Positions 42,109-51,418 of a DNA stretch of 64,000 bases are shown here, one piece after another. The notes beneath the pieces are model-generated. The model did not search any database. It had not been told where the DNA came from and saw only the letters and a list, made by a program, of their open reading frames with translations. Position 1 is the first letter of the stretch; each line of letters opens with the position of its first letter. Origin of the DNA: Streptomyces megasporus (GTDB lineage Bacteria > Actinomycetota > Actinomycetes > Streptomycetales > Streptomycetaceae); the NCBI RefSeq assembly GCF_000718985.1, contig NZ_JODL01000006.1, forward strand, positions 1-64,000, read 5' to 3'. Both the position numbers and the translations under genes were made by a program.

Positions 42109-42894
42109 GTGTCGACGCCGTTCTATGTCTCACCCCAGCAGGCCATGGCGGACCGCGCCGAGTACGCCCGCAAGGGCATCGCGCGCGGCCGCAGCGTGGT
42201 CGTGTTGCAGTACGCCGACGGCATCGTGTTCGTCGCCGAGAACCCCTCTCGCGCACTGCACAAGGTCAGCGAGATCTACGACCGGATCGCCTTCGCGGCG
42301 GTGGGCAAGTACAACGAGTTCGAGAACCTGCGCATCGGCGGCGTCCGCTACGCCGACCTGCGGGGCTACACCTACGCCCGCACCGATGTCACCGCGCGGG
42401 GCCTGGCCAACGTGTACGCCCAGACCTTGGGCACCATCTTCTCCAGCGTGGCGGAGAAGCCGTACGAGGTGGAACTGATCGTCGCCGAGGTGGGGGAGGG
42501 CCCCGAGGACGACCAGATCTACCGACTGCCGCACGACGGGTCGATCGTCGACGAGCACGGCTCGGTGGCGGTCGGCGGCAACGCCGACCAGATCAGCAGT
42601 TACCTCGGTCAGCGGCACCGGGACGGGATGACCCTCGGTGAGGCGCTGAAGCTGGCGGTGGAGTCCCTGAGCCGGGACAACAACGGTGGCGAGCGCACCC
42701 TCACCGCCGACCAGTTGGAGGTCGCCGTCCTGGACCGCACCCGGCCCCGGCAGCGCAAGTTCAAGCGCATCCTGGGCCGTCAGCTCTCCCGGCTGCTGGA
42801 GGGGGGCGGTGCGACCGTCTCCGGAGCGGAGGAGGAGACCGGGGGCGAGTCCTCCGGGTCCCCGGAGACCCCGGGGGACGCCTCGGGGAAGTGA
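42109..42894 (+). CDS. prcA: 20S proteasome alpha subunit
   Basis: A 261-residue protein starting at the GTG at 42109. The N-terminal [27 protein letters not shown] helix gates the pore of the outer rings. It has the proteasome fold ([42 protein letters not shown]) but no N-terminal Thr. The last 35 residues are a Gly/Glu/Ser tail. Alpha rings accept the Arc hexamer through its C-terminal GQYL. The gene ends before a hairpin and the LacI gene. Confidence 0.98.
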   Translation: MSTPFYVSPQQAMADRAEYARKGIARGRSVVVLQYADGIVFVAENPSRALHKVSEIYDRIAFAAVGKYNEFENLRIGGVRYADLRGYTYARTDVTARGLANVYAQTLGTIFSSVAEKPYEVELIVAEVGEGPEDDQIYRLPHDGSIVDEHGSVAVGGNADQISSYLGQRHRDGMTLGEALKLAVESLSRDNNGGERTLTADQLEVAVLDRTRPRQRKFKRILGRQLSRLLEGGGATVSGAEEETGGESSGSPETPGDASGK

Positions 42895-42903
42895 TCCCAC
42901 CTC

Positions 42904-42953
42904 GACGCCCGCGCCCCGGCGACGCTCAGCGCCCGCCGGGGCGCGCGGGCGTC
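42904..42953. terminator. Hairpin between convergent prcA and LacI genes
   Basis: A 10+8-bp stem with a 2-nt bulge (42904-42921 with 42934-42953). It begins 10 bp after the prcA stop and overlaps the last codons of the LacI gene, so it can serve both directions. Confidence 0.65.
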
Positions 42954-43990
42954 TTTGGCGGTGGGGCGGTGGAGCCCCGTACGGTCAGCGTCACGGGGAG
43001 GGTGGTGGTCTCCGCCGGACCACCCGGTGTGACGTTCTCGCCGCTCTCCGCGTCCAGGACGGCCAGCAGGGCCCGCATCCCAGCCGCGCCCGCCTCCTCG
43101 GCGGGCAGTCGCACGGTCGTCAGCTCCGGTTCGAGCGCGGTGGCGAGCGAGAGATCGTCGAAGCCGGTGACCGAGACGTCCTCCGGCACCCGCAGGCCCA
43201 ACCGGCGGGCCGCCTTGCAGGCGCCCGCGGCGAGCAGGTCGTCGTCGCACACCAGCGCGGTCGGTCGGGGATCGGCCGTCAGCGCCTCCACGGCGGCGCG
43301 CATGCCGTCGGCCACGGTCAGCGCGGCGGCTCGGGCGGGCGGCGGCTCGCACCCGGCCGCGCGCACGGACCCGGCCAGGGCCTTCGCGCGCACCTCGAAG
43401 GTCCAGGAGGCCACGTCCGCGGCGATGTGGGCCAGTCGGCGGTGTCCCAACCCCAGCAGGTGCGCCACCACCTGCCGCATGCCGTCGGCGATGTCGAGGT
43501 TGACGGTGGCCGCCGCCCGGGTCCGCTCCGGTTCGCTGTCGAGCATCACCAGCGGCGGATCGCCGCCCGCGCGCAGGGCGGCCAGTGCCTCGGCGGCCAT
43601 CGACGAGGCGATCACGCCGTCCAGGGCGGCGCTCGCGGAGCCGAAGGGGTCCCGCGCGGGCCCGACCCCCTCCGGGGAGGGGTAGAGCACCACGCCGAAA
43701 CCGTGCTCGGCGGCCACCCGGGCGGTGCCCGCGTGGAGGCGCGCGAAGAACTCGTTGGTGAGCGCCGGGACGACCAGCAGGGCGGTACGGGTCCGTCCCA
43801 GGCGCAGGTTGCGCGCGGCCGGATTGGGACGGTAGCCCAGTTCGCGTGCCGCCGCGCGCACCGCCTCGGCCTTCCCCGGCGACACCCGACCGCGCCACTT
43901 GTCGCGCAGCACCAGGGAGACGGCGGCCTGTGAGACCCCGGCCACGCGCGCCACGTCCCGACTCGTCGGCCGGGGACGGTCGGTGATCAT
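42926..43990 (-). CDS. LacI-family transcriptional regulator
   Basis: A 354-residue regulator starting at the ATG at 43990. The N-terminal helix-turn-helix TSRDVARVAGVSQAAVSLVL (about 9-28) and hinge GYRPNPAARNLRLGRT are typical. The periplasmic-binding-like effector domain contains GVIASSMAAEALAAL, DDDLLAAGACKAARRLGLRVPEDVSVTGFDDL and the dimer region. These usually bind a sugar or nucleoside. It is divergent from an MFS gene. Two copies of ATACGTA lie in the 150-bp gap and are likely its operator. The pair sits inside the proteasome cluster, between prcA and pafA. Confidence 0.93.
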   Translation of the reverse strand: MITDRPRPTSRDVARVAGVSQAAVSLVLRDKWRGRVSPGKAEAVRAAARELGYRPNPAARNLRLGRTRTALLVVPALTNEFFARLHAGTARVAAEHGFGVVLYPSPEGVGPARDPFGSASAALDGVIASSMAAEALAALRAGGDPPLVMLDSEPERTRAAATVNLDIADGMRQVVAHLLGLGHRRLAHIAADVASWTFEVRAKALAGSVRAAGCEPPPARAAALTVADGMRAAVEALTADPRPTALVCDDDLLAAGACKAARRLGLRVPEDVSVTGFDDLSLATALEPELTTVRLPAEEAGAAGMRALLAVLDAESGENVTPGGPAETTTLPVTLTVRGSTAPPPKTPARPGGR

Positions 43991-44069
43991 GGCTGCTCCC
44001 GAGGCGGACGTGAGGTGATCGGAAGAGGGGCGCCGGCGGCCCGGCATGGACCGCCGGGGTTGCCTCATG

Positions 44070-44099
44070 ATACGTATGACGGAGCACGTTATACGTAAC
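44070..44099. promoter_or_regulatory. Paired ATACGTA sites, probable LacI-type operator
   Basis: ATACGTAT (44070-44077, itself palindromic) and TATACGTAAC (44090-44099) repeat ATACGTA with 21-bp spacing, two helical turns apart. They lie between the divergent LacI and MFS starts. Confidence 0.55.
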
Positions 44100-44141
44100 A
44101 CTTCACGAGTGCCGGGGGAACCGGGGGAGAGGAGCCGACGC

Positions 44142-45425
44142 ATGGCGACGGGCTACGCCGACCTGCTGCGCGCCAGGCACGCGATGCGTCTGCTCGTGGG
44201 CACCCTGGTCGGGCGTCTGCCGAACGCCACGGCCGCCCTGGCCATCGTGCTGTTCACCCGGGCGGAGGGCGGCGGGTACACGCTGGCGGGCGTCCTGTCG
44301 GCCGTCTACGGTCTGTCGAACGCCGTCGGTCAGCCGCTGCTGGGCCGCGCGGTGGACCTGTGGGGCCAGCCGCGGGTGATGCTGCCCGCCGCGCTGCTCT
44401 CCGGACTCGGCATGGCGGCCTTCGCCGTGGTCGGCATCGACCCCCTGCCGGTCGCCTGCGCCGCGACGGCCGTCGCCGGACTGTTCACCCCGCCCTTGGA
44501 GGGGGCTCTGCGGGCCCTGTGGCCCGGCGTCCTGGGGCGTCCCGACCGGGTGCACGCCGCCTACGCGCTCGACGCGGTCGCCCAAGAGGTGATGTTCACC
44601 CTCGGGCCGCTGGCCGTCACGGTGCTGGTGGCCGTCTGGAACGAGGCCGCCGCCCTGCTGGTGATCAACGCGCTGGGTGTCCTCGGCGCGCTGTCCGTGG
44701 TGGTCTCGCCGCCCTCCCGCCGGTGGCGCTCGGCCCCGCGCGAGGCGCACTGGCTGGGCGCCCTCCGCTCCGGCGCCCTGCTCGCCCTGCTCGGCGCGTT
44801 CTTCTTCGTCGGCCTGGCCCTCGGGACGATCGCGGTGGCCGCGGTCGCCTACGCCGAAGACCACGGCGACAGCCTGATCTCCACCTGGCTGCTCTCGGCG
44901 CTGGGAGCCGGGGCCCTCGTCGGCGGCCTGTTCTACGGAGGGCGGAGGTGGTCGGGCGAACCGGAGTCGCGGCTGCGCGCGCTGGTGGCGGCCCTGGCGG
45001 TGGGCTACCTGCCGCTGGTGCTGGTCCCCGGGCCGGTGGCGATGACCGTCCTGGCCGGCGTCTCCGGCGTCTTCCTGGCGCCCTCCCTGGCCTGCGCCTT
45101 CGTCGTGGTGGACCGGCACGCGCCGACGGGCACGGTCACCGAGGCGTTCTCCTGGCTGGTGACCGCCTTCGGCGTCGGCGCGTCGGCGGGCACGGCCGTG
45201 GTGGGCCCGGTCATCGAGTGGGGCGGCCCGGCCGGGGGCTTCTCCGTCGCCGGCGCGGGCGGCCTCGCCGCGCTGCTCGTCCTCCTTGCGACACGCCGCG
45301 TCCTGACCGCCCCCGCCGCCACCCCTGCCACCGCCCCCGCCACCGCCTCCGACGCCCTCACCCGGGGGGAACGTGATCGGAACGGGACCACCGAGGTCGG
45401 TTTCAAAAGTGGGCAACAGGCGTAA
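44142..45425 (+). CDS. Major facilitator superfamily transporter
   Basis: A 427-residue membrane protein starting at the ATG at 44142 (SD GAGAGGAG). About 12 hydrophobic segments are visible, with the usual loop motif A trace in LGRAVDLWGQPRVMLPAALLSGLG after helix 2. The last 40 residues are an Ala/Thr/Pro-rich polar tail. Substrate is unknown; the divergent LacI regulator suggests an inducible solute. Its stop is 10 bp before pafA, so it may be partly co-transcribed, though pafA has its own -10-like hexamer. Confidence 0.92.
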   Translation: MATGYADLLRARHAMRLLVGTLVGRLPNATAALAIVLFTRAEGGGYTLAGVLSAVYGLSNAVGQPLLGRAVDLWGQPRVMLPAALLSGLGMAAFAVVGIDPLPVACAATAVAGLFTPPLEGALRALWPGVLGRPDRVHAAYALDAVAQEVMFTLGPLAVTVLVAVWNEAAALLVINALGVLGALSVVVSPPSRRWRSAPREAHWLGALRSGALLALLGAFFFVGLALGTIAVAAVAYAEDHGDSLISTWLLSALGAGALVGGLFYGGRRWSGEPESRLRALVAALAVGYLPLVLVPGPVAMTVLAGVSGVFLAPSLACAFVVVDRHAPTGTVTEAFSWLVTAFGVGASAGTAVVGPVIEWGGPAGGFSVAGAGGLAALLVLLATRRVLTAPAATPATAPATASDALTRGERDRNGTTEVGFKSGQQA

Positions 45426-45428
45426 TGT
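45423..45428 (+). promoter_or_regulatory. -10 hexamer of pafA, leaderless spacing
   Basis: TAATGT ends 6 nt before the pafA ATG and overlaps the MFS stop region. TTTCAA lies 16 bp further upstream. No SD is seen, so pafA is probably leaderless. Confidence 0.5.
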
Positions 45429-45434
45429 TCACTC

Positions 45435-46796
45435 ATGGACCGCCGAATCTTCGGGCTGGAGAACGAGTACGGCGTCACGTGTACGTTCCGGGGACAGCGG
45501 CGCCTGTCTCCTGACGAGGTGGCGCGGTACCTCTTCCGCCGTGTCGTGTCATGGGGCCGTAGCAGCAACGTCTTCCTCCGCAACGGCGCACGCCTCTACC
45601 TCGACGTGGGCTCGCATCCGGAGTACGCCACTCCGGAGTGTGACAACGTGATCGAACTGGTCACCCACGACAAGGCGGGCGAGCGCATCCTCGAAGGACT
45701 CCTCGTCGACGCCGAACGCCGCCTGCACGAGGAGGGCATCGCGGGCGACGTCTATCTGTTCAAGAACAACACCGACTCGGCGGGCAACTCCTACGGGTGC
45801 CACGAGAACTACCTCGTGGCCCGGCACGGGGAGTTCTCACGCCTGGCGGACGTCCTCATCCCGTTCCTCGTCACCCGACAGTTGATCTGCGGCGCCGGCA
45901 AGGTGCTCCAGACCCCGCGCGGCGCGGTCTACTGCGTCAGCCAGCGCGCCGAGCACATCTGGGAGGGCGTCAGCTCCGCGACCACCCGCTCCCGGCCGAT
46001 CATCAACACCCGCGACGAACCGCACGCCGACGCCGAGCGCTACCGGCGCCTGCACGTCATCGTCGGCGACTCCAACATGTCCGAGACGACCATGCTGCTG
46101 AAGGTCGGCGCCACCGACCTGGTGCTGCGCATGATCGAGGCGGGCACGGTCATGCGCGACCTGACCCTGGAGAATCCGATCCGGGCGATCCGGGAGGTCA
46201 GCCACGACATCACCGGCCAGCGGAAGGTCCGGCTGGCCAACGGACGCGAGGCCTCGGCCCTGGAGGTCCAGCAGGAGTACTACGAGAAGGCCGTCGACTT
46301 CTGCGAGCGCCGGGGCATCCGCACGGGCGTGGTGGACCAGGTCCTGGAACTGTGGGGACGCACCCTGGAGGCGGTCCGCACCCAGGACCTCGACAAGGTC
46401 AACACCGAGATCGACTGGGTGATGAAGTACCAGCTCATCGAGCGGTACCGGGCGAAGAACAACATCACCATGTCGCATCCGCGGGTCGCCCAGATAGACC
46501 TCGCCTACCACGACATCCACCGCCGCCGCGGGCTGTACTACCTGCTGGAGCGGAAGGGGCAGGCGGCCAGGGTCTGCAACGACGTCAAGATCTTCGAGGG
46601 CAAGTCCGTGCCGCCGCAGACCACCCGTGCCCGGCTGCGCGGCGACTTCATCCGCCGCGCCCAGGAACAGCGCCGCGACTTCACGGTGGACTGGGTGCAC
46701 CTGAAGCTGAACGACCAGGCCCAGCGCACGGTGCTGTGCAAGGACCCGTTCCGCTCGGTGGACGAGCGCGTGGAGAAGTTGATCGCCGGAATGTGA
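45435..46796 (+). CDS. pafA: Pup-protein ligase PafA
   Basis: A 453-residue ligase. GLENEYG supplies the Mg-binding Glu9 and Glu11. The catalytic Asp57 is in [38 protein letters not shown] and [20 protein letters not shown] build the ATP/Pup site as in Dop, without the Dop loop. A C-terminal domain (about 380-450) completes the fold. PafA phosphorylates the C-terminal Glu of Pup and joins it to target lysines. It is separated from prcBA by the LacI/MFS pair and begins a run with FKBP genes and pafBC. Confidence 0.98.
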   Translation: MDRRIFGLENEYGVTCTFRGQRRLSPDEVARYLFRRVVSWGRSSNVFLRNGARLYLDVGSHPEYATPECDNVIELVTHDKAGERILEGLLVDAERRLHEEGIAGDVYLFKNNTDSAGNSYGCHENYLVARHGEFSRLADVLIPFLVTRQLICGAGKVLQTPRGAVYCVSQRAEHIWEGVSSATTRSRPIINTRDEPHADAERYRRLHVIVGDSNMSETTMLLKVGATDLVLRMIEAGTVMRDLTLENPIRAIREVSHDITGQRKVRLANGREASALEVQQEYYEKAVDFCERRGIRTGVVDQVLELWGRTLEAVRTQDLDKVNTEIDWVMKYQLIERYRAKNNITMSHPRVAQIDLAYHDIHRRRGLYYLLERKGQAARVCNDVKIFEGKSVPPQTTRARLRGDFIRRAQEQRRDFTVDWVHLKLNDQAQRTVLCKDPFRSVDERVEKLIAGM

Positions 46797-46830
46797 CCGG
46801 GGCGCGAGCGAGCCCTCGCGCCGCGATCCC

Positions 46831-46868
46831 TCGTTCCCGGGCACCCGGTGGCGGGCGCCCGGGAACGA
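46831..46868 (+). terminator. Terminator hairpin after pafA
   Basis: A perfect 12-bp stem (46831-46842 with 46857-46868) with a 14-nt loop, 35 bp after the stop codon, followed by AATCGGTTCTTCC. Confidence 0.7.
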
Positions 46869-46971
46869 AATCGGTTCTTCCGGGAGTTGTGGGAGGTGGG
46901 CCGGGCGGCCCGTAGAGTGGCCGACACGCGCCCGGAACGCCCGGACACCTCCTACACCACGAGTTGGACTG

Positions 46972-47985
46972 ATGCAGCAAACTCCCGGGGCACGTCCCCC
47001 CCATCCCCGCCCCCTCGGAACGGTCGGTCGCCGCGTCGCCGCGGCCCTGATCGTCCCCGCCCTGTTCTTCACCGCGGCGTGCGGCTCCGGCGACGAGGGC
47101 GGTTCCCCCCAGGCCGCCACGAAGGTCACCGGCGAGGTCGGCGAGAAGCCGAAGGTCACCGTCCCGGAGGACGCGGAGGCCCCCGACGAGGCGGCCACGA
47201 AGGTGGTCACCGCGGGCAAGGGCGACAAGATGGCCAAGGGCGACTTCGTCCGGGTGGACGTCTTCGCCCGGATGACCGGCAGCGACCAGGAGCTGATCAA
47301 CACCTGGAACCAGCAGTCGGGCGGGTCCGAGGACGGTGCCCACACCCAGTTGGTCGTCCGACTCGGCGAGGACCAGCAGATGCTCCCCGTGTCCGTCATG
47401 GACGCCATGGTCGGCGAGCGGACCGGCAGCCGCGTCCTGGTCGAGGGCACCGCCAAGGCGATCATCGGCGACCGACTCAACCCGCAGTCCGGAATCCAGG
47501 AGTCGGACGGCATGGTCTGGGTGGTCGACGCCGTCGCCGCCACCAAGACCGACGCCGAGGCCGAGGTCGGCGGCGAGCAGGCCCCCGTCGAGGAGGGCAT
47601 GCCCGAGGTGAAGGTCGGCAAGCAGAAGGCCGCCACCATCACCGTCCCCAAGGGCGAGAAGGCGCCGAAGGAGCTCAGGCAGCAGGTGCTGATCGAGGGC
47701 GACGGTCCCGAGGTCAAGGCCGGCGAGGGCCTGATCGCGCAGTACACCGGGGTCAAGTGGGAGGACGGCGAGAAGTTCGACTCCTCCTGGGACCACGGAG
47801 GCGCCACCGCCTTCCAGATCGGCACGGGCTCGGTCGTCAAGGGCTGGGACCAGAGCCTGGTCGGCAAGAAGGTCGGCGACCGCGTGCTCCTGGTCATCCC
47901 GCCGGAGCTGGCCTACGGCGGCAGCCAGTCGGAGCTGTCGGAGAACACCCTGGTGTTCGTCGTGGACATCGTCGGCAAGGTCTGA
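46972..47985 (+). CDS. FKBP-type peptidyl-prolyl isomerase, lipoprotein
   Basis: A 337-residue exported protein starting at the ATG at 46972. The basic N-terminus, hydrophobic core and TAAC lipobox place an acylated Cys37. The C-terminal 110 residues are an FKBP domain (GEGLIAQYTGVKWEDGEKFDSSWDHG, IGTGSVVKGWDQSLVGKKVGDRVLLVIPPELAYG). The middle region (about 70-200) resembles a second, diverged FKBP-like domain (FVRVDVFARM, LVEGTAKAIIGD). It would help fold secreted proteins. The homologue is SCO1639-like, by position. A cytoplasmic FKBP follows after 77 bp. Confidence 0.92.
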   Translation: MQQTPGARPPHPRPLGTVGRRVAAALIVPALFFTAACGSGDEGGSPQAATKVTGEVGEKPKVTVPEDAEAPDEAATKVVTAGKGDKMAKGDFVRVDVFARMTGSDQELINTWNQQSGGSEDGAHTQLVVRLGEDQQMLPVSVMDAMVGERTGSRVLVEGTAKAIIGDRLNPQSGIQESDGMVWVVDAVAATKTDAEAEVGGEQAPVEEGMPEVKVGKQKAATITVPKGEKAPKELRQQVLIEGDGPEVKAGEGLIAQYTGVKWEDGEKFDSSWDHGGATAFQIGTGSVVKGWDQSLVGKKVGDRVLLVIPPELAYGGSQSELSENTLVFVVDIVGKV

Positions 47986-48062
47986 CGACCTTCGACGGTC
48001 CCCGAGGGGCGGGTCTGCGAGACTGACCCGGTTCGACCGAAGAACTTCGTAGGAGCAATTTC

Positions 48063-48434
48063 GTGAGCATCGACAAGCCCGAGATCGACTTCCCGGGCGG
48101 CGAGCCCCCGGCGGACCTGGAGATCGAGGACATCTGGGAGGGCGACGGACCGGTCGCCAAGGCGGGGGACACCGTCTCCGTGCACTACGTGGGCGTCGCC
48201 TTCTCCACCGGCGAGGAGTTCGACGCGAGCTGGAACCGCGGCGCCCCGCTGCGCTTCCAGTTGGGCATCGGCCAGGTCATCCCCGGCTGGGACCAGGGAG
48301 TCCAGGGGATGAAGGTCGGCGGTCGTCGCCGGCTCACCATCCCGCCGCACCTGGCCTACGGCGACCGGGGCGCCGGCGCTCGGATCAAGCCGGGCGAGAC
48401 GCTCATCTTCGTCTGCGACCTGGTCTCCGTCTGA
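48063..48434 (+). CDS. FKBP-type peptidyl-prolyl cis-trans isomerase, cytoplasmic
   Basis: A 123-residue single-domain FKBP starting at the GTG at 48063 (SD AGGAG). DTVSVHYVGVAFSTGEEFDASWNRG, IPGWDQGVQGMKVGGRRRLTIPPHLAYG and TLIFVCDLVSV make up the whole fold, and the active-site aromatic and Asp residues are present. It catalyses proline isomerisation and may bind FK506. No signal peptide. It is conserved between pafA and pafB in Streptomyces. A hairpin lies downstream. Confidence 0.95.
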   Translation: MSIDKPEIDFPGGEPPADLEIEDIWEGDGPVAKAGDTVSVHYVGVAFSTGEEFDASWNRGAPLRFQLGIGQVIPGWDQGVQGMKVGGRRRLTIPPHLAYGDRGAGARIKPGETLIFVCDLVSV

Positions 48435-48495
48435 GACCCTTGGGACCGGGGGAACGGCGGACACGCACATCCCGCCGGACCACCGGGAACCACGG

Positions 48496-48530
48496 TCGGG
48501 GCCCGTGTCGTACGGCACGGGCCCCGGCTT
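48496..48530 (+). terminator. Terminator between fkbP-type gene and pafB
   Basis: A 15-bp stem with G-U pairs (48496-48510 with 48513-48527) followed by CTTTG. The very small loop will open by a few pairs in practice. Confidence 0.65.
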
Positions 48531-48592
48531 TGTCCCAGGCGACCCCCGAGCGGTACGGTCGACGATCGGGACGAGCACGAGAGAGGGCGTCG

Positions 48593-49582
48593 ATGGCCAT
48601 TGCCAAGGCCGAGCGGCTGATGAATCTGGCGCTGTGCCTGCTGGGGGCCCGGCGCCCGTTGACCAAGCGCGAACTGAGGGCGTCCATCGAGGCGTACCTG
48701 GAGGTCGGCGGAGGGTTGGGCCGGGCCGGGAGCGAGGACGCCTTCAACCGGATGTTCGAGCGCGACAAGGACGACCTGCGCGAGCTCGGCATGGTCATCG
48801 AGACCGTGGAGAACCTGGACGGCGAGATCGCCTACCAGGCCCGCCGCGACAGCAACCGCCTCCCGCCCATCACCCTCGACGCCGAGGAGGCCGCCGCCCT
48901 CACCCTGGCCGCCAAGGTCTGGCAGCAGGCCCGCCTCGCCGGCGCCGCCAGCGGCGCCCTGCAGAAGCTGCGCGCCGCCGGGATGCCGCTGGCCGACACC
49001 GACGGCGCCGACGACCCCTACGGCGGCCACAGCGCCCTGGAACCGCGCATCCCCGCCCGGGAGCCCGCCTTCGAGCCGTTGATGCTCGCCTGCCGCGACC
49101 GGCGTCCGGTCACCTTCGCCTACCGCAAGTCCAACGCCGCCCGCCCCGAGACCCGGCACGTCGAGCCGTGGACGCTGGAGTGCTGGCGCGGCCACTGGTA
49201 CCTGGCGGGCTTCGACCGCGACCGGGGAGCCGAACGGGTCTTCCGACTGTCCCGCATCACCGGCCCGGTCCGGTCCCGCGCCGGGGCCTACACCGCCGAG
49301 GTGCCCGACCACGTCACCGTCCGCGAGACCGTCGAGCGCTGGGCCGGGGAGATCGCCACCGCCACCGCCCGCATCCGGCTGCGGCAGGGCGCCGGTTACC
49401 CGCTGCGGGCCAAGGCCGGCGAGGTGCGGGACGTCGGGGACGGCTGGGACGAACTGGAGATTCCCTACGGCCACGGGCTGGACGCCTGGCTCGTGGAGTT
49501 CGGACCGGACGTGATCGTGCTGGAGCCCGCCGAGCTGCGGGCCGACGTGGTGGACCGGCTGCGCGCCGTCGCCAAGGGCTGA
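48593..49582 (+). CDS. pafB: WYL-domain transcriptional regulator PafB
   Basis: A 329-residue regulator starting at the ATG at 48593 (SD GAGAGGG). An N-terminal winged helix (about 5-75: ERLMNLALCLLGARRPLTKRELR, FERDKDDLRELGMVIE) is followed by the WYL domain (about 165-240: FEPLMLACRDRRPVTFAYRK, WRGHWYLAGFDRDRGAERVFRLSRI) and a C-terminal extension. PafB and PafC form the activator of the LexA-independent DNA-damage response in mycobacteria; they are encoded near pafA. Here pafC follows after 17 bp. Confidence 0.93.
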   Translation: MAIAKAERLMNLALCLLGARRPLTKRELRASIEAYLEVGGGLGRAGSEDAFNRMFERDKDDLRELGMVIETVENLDGEIAYQARRDSNRLPPITLDAEEAAALTLAAKVWQQARLAGAASGALQKLRAAGMPLADTDGADDPYGGHSALEPRIPAREPAFEPLMLACRDRRPVTFAYRKSNAARPETRHVEPWTLECWRGHWYLAGFDRDRGAERVFRLSRITGPVRSRAGAYTAEVPDHVTVRETVERWAGEIATATARIRLRQGAGYPLRAKAGEVRDVGDGWDELEIPYGHGLDAWLVEFGPDVIVLEPAELRADVVDRLRAVAKG

Positions 49583-49599
49583 GAAGGGGAGTCACCACC

Positions 49600-50562
49600 G
49601 TGGCAACCAACGCCATCGACCAGACCCGCCGGATGCTGTCCCTGGTGACCTACCTGCGCGAGCGCCCCGGCGCCCGCGTGGAGGACGTCGCCCGCGCCTT
49701 CGGCATCACCACCGACGAACTGATCTCCGACCTCCACGTCCTGCCGATGTGCGGCACCAGCTTCCGCGGCGGCGACCTCCTCGACATCGACACCGACGGC
49801 GAGCGGATCTGGTGGCACAACGCCGACGCGGTCGGCTCCGGCACCGGCGAGCCGCTGCGGCTCGCCGCCGACGAGGCCACCGCCCTGCTGGTGGCCGCCC
49901 GGGCCGTCGCCACCCTGCCCGGACTGCGCGAGAGCGACCGTGACGCCCTCCAGCGCGCCACCGCCAAGATCGAGGCGGCGGCGGGCGAGAGCGCCGGGGC
50001 CAGCTCCCGGCTGTCGGTCACCTTCGAGTCCGAGGGCGGGGTCTTCGCGGACGTGGACCGGGCCATCGCCGAGCGGCGCCGGCTGTGGATCCGCTACTAC
50101 TCGCCGGCGCGCGACGAGCTCACCGAACGCGAGATCGACCCGATCCGGCTCTTCGCCGTCGGCCACACCTACGTCGAGGCGTGGTGCCGGCTGAGCGAGG
50201 CGCGTCGCACCTTCCGACTGGACCGCGTGGCGGAGATCAAGCTCCTCGACGAGCCCTCCGACCCGCCGCCCATCGAGCCGCGCGACCTGTCCGAGGGGCT
50301 GGTCCAGCCCTCCGCCTCGGACCCCGAGGTGGTCGTCGAGGTGGGGCCGGGCGGACGCTGGGTCGCCGAGTACTACCCGCACGACAGCGCCGAGGAACTC
50401 CCCGACGGGGGCCTGCGCATCACCCTGCGCACCCCCGACCCGGCCTCGCTCAAGCGCCTCGCCCTGCGGCTGGGCCGCGACGGCCGGATCGTCGCGCCCG
50501 AGGAACTGGCCGACAGCGCCCGCGACGCGGCGCGGGCGGCGCTGGCGGCGTACGGGGACTGA
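49600..50562 (+). CDS. pafC: WYL-domain transcriptional regulator PafC
   Basis: A 320-residue protein starting at the GTG at 49600 with SD AAGGGGAG. The N-terminal HTH (RMLSLVTYLRERPGARVEDVARAFGITTDELISDL) precedes the WYL domain (about 150-220: DRAIAERRRLWIRYYSPARDELTEREIDPIRLF, TYVEAWCRLSEARRTFRLDRV) and a WCX extension. It is the partner of PafB in a heterodimeric activator. Ligand sensing by single-stranded DNA is known from mycobacteria; I infer the same here. Confidence 0.93.
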   Translation: MATNAIDQTRRMLSLVTYLRERPGARVEDVARAFGITTDELISDLHVLPMCGTSFRGGDLLDIDTDGERIWWHNADAVGSGTGEPLRLAADEATALLVAARAVATLPGLRESDRDALQRATAKIEAAAGESAGASSRLSVTFESEGGVFADVDRAIAERRRLWIRYYSPARDELTEREIDPIRLFAVGHTYVEAWCRLSEARRTFRLDRVAEIKLLDEPSDPPPIEPRDLSEGLVQPSASDPEVVVEVGPGGRWVAEYYPHDSAEELPDGGLRITLRTPDPASLKRLALRLGRDGRIVAPEELADSARDAARAALAAYGD

Positions 50563-50625
50563 CACCGCGAGCCCTGAACGAGCCCTGGACGGCCGCGGAA
50601 CCGGGCCGTCCACTACGCTCGCCCC

Positions 50626-50826
50626 ATGGCCTGGCCGATGTTCTTCCTCGCACTCGCCTTCTGCGGAATCGCCGTGCTCGGCGTGCTCGCCGTACGGGTC
50701 GGGCTGGAGGTGCGGCGCCTCGCCCGCGCGGTCGGCGACGGCTGTGAGCGCCTCGCCCGCGCCGCCGAGGACCTGGAGCGGGCCGCGACCCCCCTGGCGG
50801 CACGGGCGGGACGGACCGAGCGCTGA
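50626..50826 (+). CDS. Small membrane protein of unknown function
   Basis: A 66-residue protein starting at the ATG at 50626. One membrane helix (MFFLALAFCGIAVLGVLAVRVGL) is followed by an amphipathic, Arg/Ala/Glu-rich helix. TACGCT ends 6 nt before the start and there is no SD, so it may be leaderless. I recognise it only as a conserved Streptomyces protein between pafC and tatA. The arrangement of one helix plus amphipathic segment superficially resembles TatA, but no TatA motif (FG-K) is present. Confidence 0.75.
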   Translation: MAWPMFFLALAFCGIAVLGVLAVRVGLEVRRLARAVGDGCERLARAAEDLERAATPLAARAGRTER

Positions 50827-51080
50827 ACCGGGCGTTCACCGCGTTCCGTCCCCCGGTGGAACACCGGGTCCGGCGCGCTCTCCATACCGGAGGGCGGGGA
50901 CTGTACTCTTCAAGATGGTGCGCGGCCGACGACCGTGGTCGGCCACCGGGATGACGCAGAGGCATTGCCCCCTGTTCACCCCCCGGGGTTACGATCGCTG
51001 TCAGCGCACCAGCACGAGGAACCCGTCCGAATCAGTAGGGCAGGCACGGACACGCCGCCCCTGCGAGAAGGTAGTGGCAC

Positions 51081-51359
51081 ATGAACCTGAGGCCCATGGA
51101 GATCGTTCTGATTCTCCTCGTCATCCTGCTGCTGTTCGGCGCCAAGAAGCTCCCCGACATGGCCCGTTCGCTCGGCAAGTCGGCCCGCATCCTCAAGAGC
51201 GAGGCCAAGGCGATGAAGAAGGAGAGCGAGGGCGAGGCGGCCGCCCAGCAGGACACCTCGGCCCAGCAGGCCGCGCCCAAGACCATCCAGGCCGCGCCCG
51301 GCGACGTGACCAGCTCCCGTCCGGTGGCCGAGCCCAACCAGCAGGCCGGCAAGAACTGA
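51081..51359 (+). CDS. tatA: Sec-independent protein translocase TatA
   Basis: A 92-residue protein. A short N-terminal membrane helix (PMEIVLILLVILLLF, about 5-19), then the FGAKKLPDMARSLGKSARILKSEAKAM hinge and amphipathic helix of TatA/E, then a polar Gln/Ala tail. It forms the pore-like assembly that moves folded proteins with twin-arginine signals. tatC follows after 59 bp, so the two form an operon as in other actinobacteria. The 254-bp upstream gap has no gene that I can support. Confidence 0.96.
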   Translation: MNLRPMEIVLILLVILLLFGAKKLPDMARSLGKSARILKSEAKAMKKESEGEAAAQQDTSAQQAAPKTIQAAPGDVTSSRPVAEPNQQAGKN

Positions 51360-51418
51360 CCCGAGCGGTCGCGCACAGCGCTCGCACACTCCCAGACCAC
51401 TGACACCGAGGACATGGG

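Noticed and set aside
50827..51080. Possible small gene upstream of tatA
   Set aside because: Open frames here have no SD, no motif and inconsistent third-position GC.
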